Below, piece by piece: positions 54,271 to 62,261 of a stretch of 64,000 nucleotides of DNA. How positions within the stretch are numbered: the first letter of the stretch is position 1; every line of letters begins with the position of its first letter. This DNA is from JBOGNO01 sp050747245 (GTDB lineage Bacteria; Acidobacteriota; Terriglobia; Acidiferrales; UBA7541): the NCBI GenBank assembly GCA_050747245.1, contig JBOGNO010000010.1, positions 62,001-126,000 on the forward strand, given 5' to 3'. A program made the translations under genes and the position numbers. The notes under the pieces were generated by a model. That model was not told where the DNA came from. It was given only the letters and a program-made list of their open reading frames with translations, and did not search any database.

Positions 54271-55611
54271 ATGGCCAAACAACTTTTCGGCACCGACGGC
54301 ATCCGCGGGATCCCGGGACAATTTCCGCTCGACGACGCTACGCTCGACCGCGCCGGAGGCGCGTTGGGAGAATATGTTCGCGAGCACACCCTGCACCCCC
54401 GCGTGCTGATCGGCATGGACACCCGCGAATCGGGTCCACACATCGCCGCGCGCATCGCCCACGGTCTTGCGTCCGCAGGCTCCGAGCCCATTTTTGCGGG
54501 CGTGCTCACCACTCCGGGCGTTGCCTGGCTCGTTTGCCACAATGATTTCGCTGGAGGCGTGGTGATTTCGGCTTCCCACAATCCCTACCACGACAACGGC
54601 GTAAAACTCATCGCATCCACGGGAATGAAATTTCCCGACCAAGTCGAGGAAGAAATCGAAGGGCTGATGGCGCGCCGCGCCCCGCTCGACACGGCCAACC
54701 CCGCAAAACTTGTCGCGCAGGAGAATTTACACGCGGAGTATATCGCCGGCCTGAAGAAGGCTCTCTGTACTGGGGCGAGCCTTGCCGGAATGAGAATCGT
54801 TCTTGATTGTGCCAATGGCGCGGCTTCGCATCTTGCCCCAGAGCTCTTCCGTTCGCTCGGCGCCGAAGTGATGGCCATCAACGCGCAGCCGGACGGAAAA
54901 AATATTAACGCCAGCTGCGGCTCCCTACATCCCGAAGGAATGCAGCGCAAAGTGACCGAATCGCGCGCCGATATCGGTGTCGCTTTCGATGGCGACGCCG
55001 ACCGCGCCATTTTTTCGAGCGCTTCCGGCAAGCTTGTCGATGGCGATGGTGTGCTCTTCGCGGCGGGAGAGTATTTGAAGGCCACCGGCAAGCTTAAGGG
55101 CCCTGCGATTATCGGCACCACGATGGCGAATCTCGGCCTGGAGCGCGCCCTGGCTGGCGTTGGATTGCATTTTAGGCGGGTGCCGGTCGGCGATCGCTAT
55201 GTGCTCGAAGAAATGCTCCGCTCTGGCGCCAATCTTGGCGGAGAGCAATCCGGCCACATCATTTTTCTCGACGATGCCACGACTGGCGACGGGATGTTGA
55301 CGGCATTGAAGATTGCTTCGCTCGTTTCCTTGCGTGGCCCGCTCGATGAATTGGTGAAGGAACTAAAGATTTTTCCGCAGACCATCGTTAATGTAAGGGT
55401 CCGTTCCAAGCCGCCCCTCGATTCGCTTCCCGAAGTCGCGCGCGAACTCGCCGCAGCGGAAAAAGCCCTTGGCCAGTCCGGACGCATCGTCCTGCGCTAT
55501 TCCGGCACCGAGCCGCTGGCGCGCGTCATGGTCGAAGCGGAGGCGGAAAAGGATGTCCGCCGCTGGTCCGCATCCGTCGCCGCCGCCCTCCGCTCTTCCA
55601 TTGGTGCCTAA
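54271..55611 (+). CDS. glmM: Phosphoglucosamine mutase
   Basis: 446 aa from the ATG at 54271 (MAKQLFGTDGIRGIPG); earlier in-frame codons give non-family sequence. Interconverts GlcN-6-P and GlcN-1-P. The phosphoserine loop is VVISASHNPYHDNG with Ser102, the metal loop is FDGDADRAIF, and the sugar- and phosphate-binding ends (GGEQSGHIIF, RYSGTEPLARVM) are present. Supplies the substrate of GlmU, encoded in this window on the other strand. Confidence 0.96.
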   Translation: MAKQLFGTDGIRGIPGQFPLDDATLDRAGGALGEYVREHTLHPRVLIGMDTRESGPHIAARIAHGLASAGSEPIFAGVLTTPGVAWLVCHNDFAGGVVISASHNPYHDNGVKLIASTGMKFPDQVEEEIEGLMARRAPLDTANPAKLVAQENLHAEYIAGLKKALCTGASLAGMRIVLDCANGAASHLAPELFRSLGAEVMAINAQPDGKNINASCGSLHPEGMQRKVTESRADIGVAFDGDADRAIFSSASGKLVDGDGVLFAAGEYLKATGKLKGPAIIGTTMANLGLERALAGVGLHFRRVPVGDRYVLEEMLRSGANLGGEQSGHIIFLDDATTGDGMLTALKIASLVSLRGPLDELVKELKIFPQTIVNVRVRSKPPLDSLPEVARELAAAEKALGQSGRIVLRYSGTEPLARVMVEAEAEKDVRRWSASVAAALRSSIGA

Positions 55612-55694
55612 TTCGCTTCGGCATGGAAACGGAGTGCCGTCTTCCGTTAAGATCTGCTTTGCAATGACTGAGTCTCTTTCCTAGAAAAGGGGCT

Positions 55695-56561
55695 ATGGCC
55701 CGCTGGATACTTGGACTTGTTTTCTTTGTTTCCTTGCTTACCCCCTTTGCGTCCGCGCAGGAGCAGGCCGCAGCAACCGCTAATCCGGATTCCACGGCTC
55801 TCCTGCAGGCCCAGCTCGGTGCCGTGCTCGAATCCTATCGCTCGGGTAATCAGAAGGAATTTCTCGCCCGGCTTCAGGACTTTTCGCTCCCCGATTCGCG
55901 CGATTGGTGCCGCCATGCGTTCGACCCTTCCGGAGCGGGCCCCTTGGCCGACGCCTACAATCAGGCATTCGATCTCTTCCGCTCTCACGTTCAACTGCTG
56001 GTCACCACTTGGGGAAAAAATGCAGGCGCGCACTTTCAGGTCGCATCTTCCGAGGCTCCCGAGCCGCTGCAAAATATCGGCCCGGAAGCATCACTCCCCC
56101 GGCCCGTCGTTCCCGTAAAGGTAGAGGACTTTCTCATCACGCTCGCCGTCGGCGATGACAATCCGCCCTCTTTCGTCAATTCCTTCGTGCGCGTGGACGG
56201 AGTATTCCGCGTGATAGGTGGAAAGTTTCCGTTCTGGGCCGCGGGAATTCAGCAGATTCGCGCTGTCGAAAGCGGGGTCACCTCGGCGCGGCCCATTTAC
56301 ATCGTGAAACCGATCTACCCTAAGGAAGCGAAAAAGGAAAAGATTGAGGGCGATGTCGTTCTCCGCGTCACGGTTGCAACCGACGGCACGGTCAAAGACA
56401 TTCTCATCCTGAGCGGCGATCCTGCTCTCATTGACGCGGCGCGCGATGCCGTCTTGAAGTGGCGCTACGCTCCCCAAACCGTGGGCGGTCAGCCTGTCGA
56501 ATCCATTACGCGAGCTACGGTTCCATTCCGTCTTCGCAGGAGCAAGTGGCTGCCGGAGTGA
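55695..56561 (+). CDS. Exported protein with TonB C-terminal domain
   Basis: 288 aa. Signal peptide (MARWILGLVFFVSLLTPFASAQ). A ~170-residue unrecognised domain follows, with a PPSFVNSFVRVDGVFRV segment. The TonB-type C-terminal domain spans ~205-285: KPIYPKEAKKEKIEGDVVLRV, ATDGTVKDILILSGDP, AVLKWRYAPQTVGGQPV. Classic TonB transmits energy to outer-membrane receptors, but here there is no N-terminal anchor or Pro-rich spacer. A periplasmic stand-alone protein is more likely. Confidence 0.82.
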   Translation: MARWILGLVFFVSLLTPFASAQEQAAATANPDSTALLQAQLGAVLESYRSGNQKEFLARLQDFSLPDSRDWCRHAFDPSGAGPLADAYNQAFDLFRSHVQLLVTTWGKNAGAHFQVASSEAPEPLQNIGPEASLPRPVVPVKVEDFLITLAVGDDNPPSFVNSFVRVDGVFRVIGGKFPFWAAGIQQIRAVESGVTSARPIYIVKPIYPKEAKKEKIEGDVVLRVTVATDGTVKDILILSGDPALIDAARDAVLKWRYAPQTVGGQPVESITRATVPFRLRRSKWLPE

Positions 56562-56645
56562 GTCTTCCAAAGGTCATAGCATCTGCCCTGCATCTTGTGA
56601 AAAAACGGAGAGTGCGCCGGAGCTGCAGTTTGTGATGTTTAATCA

Positions 56646-56662
56646 GTTCCTCTAAACGGAAC
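56646..56662. promoter_or_regulatory. Inverted repeat upstream of the sigma-54 promoter
   Basis: GTTCC-TCTAAAC-GGAAC, 41 bp upstream of the -24 element. Possible binding site for an enhancer-binding protein, by position only. Confidence 0.3.
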
Positions 56663-56702
56663 AATTTCAGATATCTGGCGGCCCGCAAGAATCGCGCACG
56701 GG

Positions 56703-56718
56703 TGGCACGATGCTTGCA
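56703..56718 (+). promoter_or_regulatory. Sigma-54 (RpoN) promoter
   Basis: TGGCACG-ATGC-TTGCA matches the -24/-12 consensus TGGCACG-N4-TTGCW at every defined position. The transcript should start near 56729 and run into the terminator at 56802-56834. Confidence 0.8.
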
Positions 56719-56728
56719 CCTGCTTCGC

Positions 56729-56834
56729 CAAGCTGTCTCTGAATGCCCGGGGTGGGTCGGTCTCCACGCGCGGAGACCGCTACTTATGGGGTGAAGTCAC
56801 AGGGGGTCCTAGACAGGACCCCCTCTCTTTTTTT
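56729..56834 (+). ncRNA. Candidate sigma-54-dependent small RNA
   Basis: About 105 nt between a consensus sigma-54 promoter and an intrinsic terminator. It contains one internal hairpin (CGGTCTCC at 56758-56765 with GGAGACCG at 56772-56779, loop ACGCGC) and a single-stranded linker (CTACTTATGGGGTGAAGTCAC region) before the terminator stem. No closed reading frame with a ribosome binding site fits inside it. Ends are estimates. Confidence 0.6.
56802..56834 (+). terminator. Rho-independent terminator
   Basis: GGGGGTCCT and AGGACCCCC form a perfect 9-bp stem with loop AGAC, followed by TCTCTTTTTTTT. One of the strongest terminators in the window. Confidence 0.9.
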
Positions 56835-56912
56835 CGATGCTCATCCATCTGACAGCCATGCAGGTCCGCCGAGGCGCACGCCGCGAAAAACCATTCCCCT
56901 ACGATTTGCCGC

Positions 56913-59684
56913 TCAGCTGCAACCGGAGGTGCTGCCGCAGTTCGAGCACTTGTAGCAGCTGCCGTTCGGCGTCATCAGCATTCCACAGTCGGGACATGTG
57001 GGAGCGTCGGAGGTGACTCGCGGCCGCGCAGTGGAATTGGATTCCACCGGGCGGGAGGACTGGAGTTGCGCGGGCTCGCCTGCAGCAATTTCAGCAGAAG
57101 TGGAAGTGAAACCTTGCGGTTCAGGATCTTGATTGAGTTTCAAGTATTTTGCTGAAATAAATTTCCCACCCAGCCAGCGCGCGATGTAATCCAGCACGGA
57201 GCTAGTCATGCGGATCTCAGGATTTTGCGTGAATCCCGCTGGCTCGAAGCGCGTGTCCTTCAGCTTATCCACGAGCGCCTGGAGCGGGACGCCGTATTGC
57301 AATCCGATCGAAACAGCGAGCGCAAACCCGTCCAGTAAGCCAGAAATCGTCGCGCCTTCTTTGGCCGTCTTGATAAAAATCTCGCCAGGAGTGCCGTCTT
57401 CGTACATTCCAACCGTTAAATAGCCCTCGTATCCGGAAATGCTGAACTTGTGTGTGATGGATTTGCGCTCCTCGGGCAATTTCCGCCGGCGCGTTCCCAG
57501 AAAGAGTTCTTCTTGTACGGGCGTGGCCACGGCTTCGGGCTTTTCGTCCTTCTTTCCGCCCGCCGCGGAAAGCGGCTGCGAGCGCTTCGAGTTGTCGCGG
57601 TAGATAGCCACGGCCTTGAGTCCCAGTTTCCACGATTCAATGTACGCGTTCATGATGTCTTCGACCGTGGATTCTTCCGGCATGTTGATCGTCTTGCTGA
57701 TCGCGCCGGATATGAAGGGCTGCGCCGCCGCCATCATTCTCAGGTGTCCACGCCAGGGAATCGAGCGCCCGCCTCCCGCCGGCGCCAACGAGCAATCGAA
57801 TACCGCCAGGTGCTCGGGCTTCAACCCCGGTGCACCTTCGATCTTTCCCATTTCGTCGATGTGCGAAACGATCTGCGAAGTCTCTTCCGGAGAATAGCCC
57901 AGCCCCAGCAGCGCCTCCGGCACCGTGTTGTTGACGATTTTGATCATTCCACCGCCCACCAGTCTTTTCTGTTTCACCAGTGCCAGGTCCGGCTCAATGC
58001 CGGTTGTGTCGCAATCCATCATGAATCCAATTGTGCCGGTCGGCGCCAGAACGCTCGCCTGCGCGTTTCGATATCCGAACTTTTCACCCTGTTCCAGCGC
58101 CTTGTCCCACGCTTCCTGCGCCGCGCGCAGCAGTGTGGGTTGCACGTTCTCTTCCTTGATGGGTCGCAGCGCATCGCGGTGCATGCGCATTACATCCAGC
58201 ATCGCTTCGCGGTTTCGCGCATAGCCGGCAAACGGCCCCAGCCGCTCTGCGATCTTCGCGGACTGGAAGTAGGCCTCCCCGGTCATCAGCGCCGTCACTG
58301 CCCCACACATTTCCCGGCCTTGGTCGGAGTCGTAGGGCATGGCCATGGACATCAGCAGCGCGCCCAGGTTCGCGTAGCCCAGCCCGAGCGGTCGATAATC
58401 ATGAGAATTCTTGGTGATTTTTTCCGTTGGATAGCTGGCATTGTCCACCAGGATTTCCTGCGCCGTAATCGTAACGTCCACGGCGTGGCGGAACGCCTCA
58501 ACGTCGAACTGTCCTTGCTGCGTGCGGAATTTCATCAAGTTCAGCGAAGCCAGGTTGCATGCCGTGTCGTCCAGGAACATGTACTCAGAGCACGGATTCG
58601 AAGCGTAAATGCGGTCCGTGGCCTTCGAAGTGTGCCAGCGGTTAACGGTCGTGTCGTACTGCATCCCGGGGTCGCCACAGTGCCACGCCGAATCCGCCGC
58701 CAGACGCAGCATTTCGCGCGCCGCATGTTTTTCCACCGGCTGGCCGTCGGTCACGTTGCGCGTCCACCAGTCGCGGTCTTCTTCCACCGCCTGCATGAAT
58801 TCGTCCGTTACGCGCACGGAATGGTTCGCGTTCTGAAAGTACACCGACGAATAAGCTTCGCCGTCAATCGCCGGATCGTATCCCTGCCCGATCAGCACGT
58901 GCGCCTTGTGCTCTTCCTTCATTTTCGATTCGATGAATTCCACGATGTCGGGGTGGTCGATGTTCAGGATTACCATCTTGGCCGCGCGCCGCGTCTTCCC
59001 GCCGCTCTTGATCACACCCGCGAAGGCGTCAAACCCTTTCATGAAACTCACCGGCCCCGAAGCGATTCCCCCTCCGGAAAGCGTCTCCCGGCTCCCGCGC
59101 AGAGACGAAAAATTCGTTCCCGTTCCCGAGCCCCATTTGAAGAGCAGTCCTTCCGTCTTCGTCAGGTTCATGATTGATTCCATGTTGTCCTGGACGGAAT
59201 TGATGAAGCAGGCCGAGCATTGCGGTTTGGGCTGCACTCCCACGTTGAACCACACCGGTGAATTGAACGCCATCTTCTGTTCCACCAGCAGATGCGTCAG
59301 TTCGTCGCGGAAAGCGTCTCGCGAGGCCGTCCCGGCAAAGTAGCCGCCCTTCTGTCCCCAGTCCACGATCGTGTCCACCACGCGGCCGATCAATTGCCGC
59401 ACCGACGTTTCGCGCTCGTGTGTATTTGGCTTGCCGTGGAAATACTTCGACGCGACGATGTTTGTCGCCGTCTGCGACCACGTCTTGGGCACCTCGACGT
59501 TGTCTTGGCGGAAAATTACCTGGCCCTTCTCGTTCCCAATTTGGGCCGTTCGCTTCTCCCACTCCACTGCGTCGAACGGAGACGCTTTTCCGTTCGTAAA
59601 AAAGCTTTCGAATTCCAGCCCCGTTTTGGGGAGGCTTTGCCCGTCGAGGGCTTTGCTATTGATTGCCATGCGAGTTTCTGCCAT
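56913..59684 (-). CDS. nrdJ: Adenosylcobalamin-dependent (class II) ribonucleotide reductase
   Basis: 923 aa; GGAGG 6 bases before the ATG. Reduces ribonucleotides to deoxyribonucleotides using B12 radical chemistry, so it needs neither oxygen nor NrdB. The disulfide cysteine is in the CSACF region (156-159), the radical site motif is NPCSE with Cys365, and further conserved stretches include APTGTIGFMMDCDTTGIEP. The C-terminal ~25 residues form a zinc ribbon (CPDCGMLM ... CYKCSNCG) typical of long class II enzymes. No other nrd gene in the window. A long leader precedes it. Confidence 0.96.
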   Translation of the reverse strand: MAETRMAINSKALDGQSLPKTGLEFESFFTNGKASPFDAVEWEKRTAQIGNEKGQVIFRQDNVEVPKTWSQTATNIVASKYFHGKPNTHERETSVRQLIGRVVDTIVDWGQKGGYFAGTASRDAFRDELTHLLVEQKMAFNSPVWFNVGVQPKPQCSACFINSVQDNMESIMNLTKTEGLLFKWGSGTGTNFSSLRGSRETLSGGGIASGPVSFMKGFDAFAGVIKSGGKTRRAAKMVILNIDHPDIVEFIESKMKEEHKAHVLIGQGYDPAIDGEAYSSVYFQNANHSVRVTDEFMQAVEEDRDWWTRNVTDGQPVEKHAAREMLRLAADSAWHCGDPGMQYDTTVNRWHTSKATDRIYASNPCSEYMFLDDTACNLASLNLMKFRTQQGQFDVEAFRHAVDVTITAQEILVDNASYPTEKITKNSHDYRPLGLGYANLGALLMSMAMPYDSDQGREMCGAVTALMTGEAYFQSAKIAERLGPFAGYARNREAMLDVMRMHRDALRPIKEENVQPTLLRAAQEAWDKALEQGEKFGYRNAQASVLAPTGTIGFMMDCDTTGIEPDLALVKQKRLVGGGMIKIVNNTVPEALLGLGYSPEETSQIVSHIDEMGKIEGAPGLKPEHLAVFDCSLAPAGGGRSIPWRGHLRMMAAAQPFISGAISKTINMPEESTVEDIMNAYIESWKLGLKAVAIYRDNSKRSQPLSAAGGKKDEKPEAVATPVQEELFLGTRRRKLPEERKSITHKFSISGYEGYLTVGMYEDGTPGEIFIKTAKEGATISGLLDGFALAVSIGLQYGVPLQALVDKLKDTRFEPAGFTQNPEIRMTSSVLDYIARWLGGKFISAKYLKLNQDPEPQGFTSTSAEIAAGEPAQLQSSRPVESNSTARPRVTSDAPTCPDCGMLMTPNGSCYKCSNCGSTSGCS

Positions 59685-60058
59685 CTCTGCCTCCGCGCCG
59701 GCAGTGAATCCGCCGTATGTATGCGTTCGCCGGTAGGCGGAGGAAGATTCCCCTATTGTACTCCTGCGCGCCTTATCCGGGTATTTACGGCTGTCGTCTG
59801 GGTAACACGCCGCTCGATTCGAAGTCGTCGTGGCAGGCTAGCTATTTGCGAAAAAAACCGGCTATCCCGACGCGCTCGGCGCGGATTGAAATCGAAAAAA
59901 GACAGATGGTTCCCCGCTGGCGGCCGAAAAGCTGATTGAAACCGGTCGTCCCCTGGGGCATGCCCCTGAATGTTTTCGTTTAAACCCGGTCAGGCGTCGT
60001 GGTCATCTGTTTTTTTCCGAAACAACTCCGACCACAATCCCCCGAATCTGAGTGCCCA
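59685..60058 (-). other. Long 5' leader of nrdJ
   Basis: About 370 nt between the predicted start site (near 60052) and the nrdJ ATG. Several hairpin-capable stretches are visible, such as GGGGCATGCCCC near 59958 and complementary CCGCC/GGCGG blocks near the start codon. I do not see the B12-box sequence of cobalamin riboswitches nor a clear NrdR box. Unidentified regulatory RNA is possible. Confidence 0.4.
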
Positions 60059-60087
60059 GTTGTAGCGGACTGTGAAAAAACTGTCAA
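60059..60087 (-). promoter_or_regulatory. Promoter of nrdJ
   Basis: On the minus strand, TTGACA and TACAAC are separated by exactly 17 bp. It is the only strong promoter match found in the 570-bp region between nrdJ and the divergent phosphatase gene. Confidence 0.6.
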
Positions 60088-60255
60088 GAAAAATCCGCAC
60101 GAAAAGCGCAAAATATTTGTATAGGCGTGTCGAAAGCGTCTATCTGTAGTGGTGTCGTTTCAAAATCATACTTCTTCTTACCCGTAGGCGGCGTACATAG
60201 GCTGCCTTCTACCTTTGCGCCAACTTCGCGCGAATTCGGCTAAAATGAACTTCGC

Positions 60256-60894
60256 ATGAATTTTCTTTTCCGAAACTCTATGCAAACTCTCGGCTTGTGC
60301 TTGCTTGTGCTTGCAATTCTCGGGCAGTTATTACCTCTCCCTACCCAGCAACAAGTTCCGCCCGCAGCATCGTCACCGCCCATGGCGCAAAAAATCAAAC
60401 TGGCGGGCGTCTCCAATTTCGGCAAAGTCAGCGATTCGCTCTATCGCGGTGCCCAACCCAGCCGTCAGGGTTTCCAGAATCTTGCCAGCATGGGAATTCA
60501 GATCGTCGTGGATCTGCGCCCAGGCGCTCGCTCTGAAAAATCGATTGTCGAAGAAGCCGGCCTCGAATATGTTTCGATTCCTTGGACCTGCCGCCATCCC
60601 AGCGACGATCGTGTCGCGGAGTTCCTAGAGCTCCTTCGCGACAATCCGGGAAAGAAAATCTTCGTGCACTGCTACACGGGAATCGACCGCACCGGAATGA
60701 TGATTGCCGCCTACCGCATGGCCGAGCAGGGCTGGACCGCCGCCGAGGCGCGCCGGGAAATGAACGCTTTCGGCTACAATCTCCTCCACCGCAATTTGTG
60801 CAGGTCGCTGATCAAGTACGAACGGAACTTTCCGAATGAGCTCGAGAACAACCCTCGGCTTGGCGCCCTCGCCGCGCACACTTCAACTCCATAG
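60256..60894 (+). CDS. Membrane-anchored tyrosine/dual-specificity phosphatase-like protein
   Basis: 212 aa. An N-terminal hydrophobic segment (~10-28) serves as signal or anchor. The PTP loop is HCYTGIDRTG with Cys139 nucleophile and Arg145, and the preceding SDSLYRGAQPSRQGFQNLA segment is typical of the SrfA/TpbA-like DSP group. It would remove phosphate from Tyr/Ser/Thr residues or phosphoinositides at the cell envelope. A TAAAAT box just upstream suggests a very short leader. Confidence 0.88.
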   Translation: MNFLFRNSMQTLGLCLLVLAILGQLLPLPTQQQVPPAASSPPMAQKIKLAGVSNFGKVSDSLYRGAQPSRQGFQNLASMGIQIVVDLRPGARSEKSIVEEAGLEYVSIPWTCRHPSDDRVAEFLELLRDNPGKKIFVHCYTGIDRTGMMIAAYRMAEQGWTAAEARREMNAFGYNLLHRNLCRSLIKYERNFPNELENNPRLGALAAHTSTP

Positions 60895-60934
60895 TGCGTC
60901 CCGCTCCGCGGCGTTTCGCTTTCCGCAGCCTCTT

Positions 60935-62098
60935 CTAATTCGAGGGTGAATCATCCCCTGTGTAGGGTGGAAAACTGTTGTAGTCCGGGTTGTAATTCAC
61001 GTTCGGGTAGAAATTGTATATTGGCGGCGGAGGCGAAACCCACCAAGGGTCGTACCACCACGGGTCATACCAGTAAGGCCATGGCCCCGACAAGCCGGCC
61101 CATCCCCAACCGGGCCCCCACCAACCGCCGAATCCCCAGCCAAATCCGCCATCGAATCCAAAGCCGAACCCACAGCCAAAGCATCCGAAGCCGAAATCAT
61201 CGTCGTCGAATCCCCGTCGGCCGAATCCTCTTCCTCGAAGGCCTCTTCCCCCGAGAGACCTTCCGCCACTGAGAGCCCGAAAATTCGTCCCCGCTCCAAG
61301 ACCGCGGCCGAATCGCGAACCGGTTAAAAGCCCGCCGTTTCTAAAGCGCGAACTCGCGAAATTCCCGTGGTTGAGCGCCGAGTTGCCCAACCCCATGCTG
61401 TTGAATCTAAACCCTGCCGAATTGCTCAGCCCGCGCGAGGACATGCCCCGGCTCATCACTCCACTCAAGCTTGGCGATGACGAGCGGCCGAACGAATTGG
61501 ATGCGCCCCTTCCCGTTCCGCCAGCGCTCAAGCCCAATGCCCGCGAATTCGTTCCCGATACGTTGCCGCCATTGCCGAACGTATGCCACTGTCCATCCGC
61601 CCGCGCCTGAGAAAAGTGTGCGAATCCGCTGGACATTCTGTTCGGGCTAAAATGCGCGTTCGCTGGCCCGGAGCTTCCCGGCCTTTCGCCGCCCATCCTG
61701 CTTGGGCCTCCGAAACCGCGATTCCCTGCCTGCCCTCGTGCGAACCCGCCGCCGGGTCTGCCAAACGACCCGCCCGAATATCCGCCGCCGTTGTGCGGGA
61801 TTCCTCCTCCCGGTGCGCCACCGCGAAATCCTCCTCCTGAACCGAACCGCCCGCCTCCGAATCCTCCGCCGCGGTACATTCCGCCCCCAGGATGGAAGCC
61901 TCCACCGCTCCCGTGGAAGCCGCCGCCACCACCTCCGTGGAATCCACCTCCGCCGCCGTGGAAACCGCCACCCCCGCCACGAGAGCCGCCTCCGCCCGCA
62001 TGGCCGCCGCGCTGAGCGAATGCGGGTGAAGGCGCAACGGCGATTCCTGCCGACGCAATGAAAATAAAAATGAGTTTTAAGAAGGTGGGTCGTTTCAT
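60935..62098 (-). CDS. Gly-rich secreted protein
   Basis: 387 aa. A signal peptide (LKLIFIFIASAGIAVAPSPAFA) is followed by ~110 residues of GGGGFHGGG-type repeats, a Ser/Asn/Phe/Gly-rich centre, and a C-terminal ~80 residues very rich in Gly, Trp, Tyr, Phe and Pro (GFGWGFGGWWGPGWGW, PYWYDPWWYDPWW). Low-complexity exported proteins like this are common in Acidobacteriota but have no known role; a cell-surface or matrix role is plausible. The GGA/GGN repeat DNA may be prone to slippage. Confidence 0.72.
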   Translation of the reverse strand: MKRPTFLKLIFIFIASAGIAVAPSPAFAQRGGHAGGGGSRGGGGGFHGGGGGFHGGGGGGFHGSGGGFHPGGGMYRGGGFGGGRFGSGGGFRGGAPGGGIPHNGGGYSGGSFGRPGGGFARGQAGNRGFGGPSRMGGERPGSSGPANAHFSPNRMSSGFAHFSQARADGQWHTFGNGGNVSGTNSRALGLSAGGTGRGASNSFGRSSSPSLSGVMSRGMSSRGLSNSAGFRFNSMGLGNSALNHGNFASSRFRNGGLLTGSRFGRGLGAGTNFRALSGGRSLGGRGLRGRGFGRRGFDDDDFGFGCFGCGFGFGFDGGFGWGFGGWWGPGWGWAGLSGPWPYWYDPWWYDPWWVSPPPPIYNFYPNVNYNPDYNSFPPYTGDDSPSN

Positions 62099-62261
62099 GT
62101 CAGTCCCTCCAACTCACGGCTGCCGGTTGCCTGCGGACACTGGAACCCTAGCCTTCGTTAGATTCGATGCTCGTGCCCGAGGTTGCAGGAGCCATTCCTC
62201 TGCCTGTCGCGAGCATGCCCCTGCATCCCGCGATTGTCAACGCCGCAATTGAGCGGCAGGA

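Noticed and set aside
57450..59177. 575-codon open frame antisense to nrdJ
   Set aside because: His/Arg-rich shadow composition, no ribosome binding site, and nrdJ on the other strand is unmistakable.
59885..59942. Two ATTGAAA(T/C) words resembling CRISPR repeat ends
   Set aside because: Only two copies, flanks do not match, no repeat-spacer periodicity, no cas genes.
59685..60058. Cobalamin riboswitch before nrdJ
   Set aside because: GGGAA...AATCC blocks exist but the B12 box and the paired core are not seen; left as unidentified leader.
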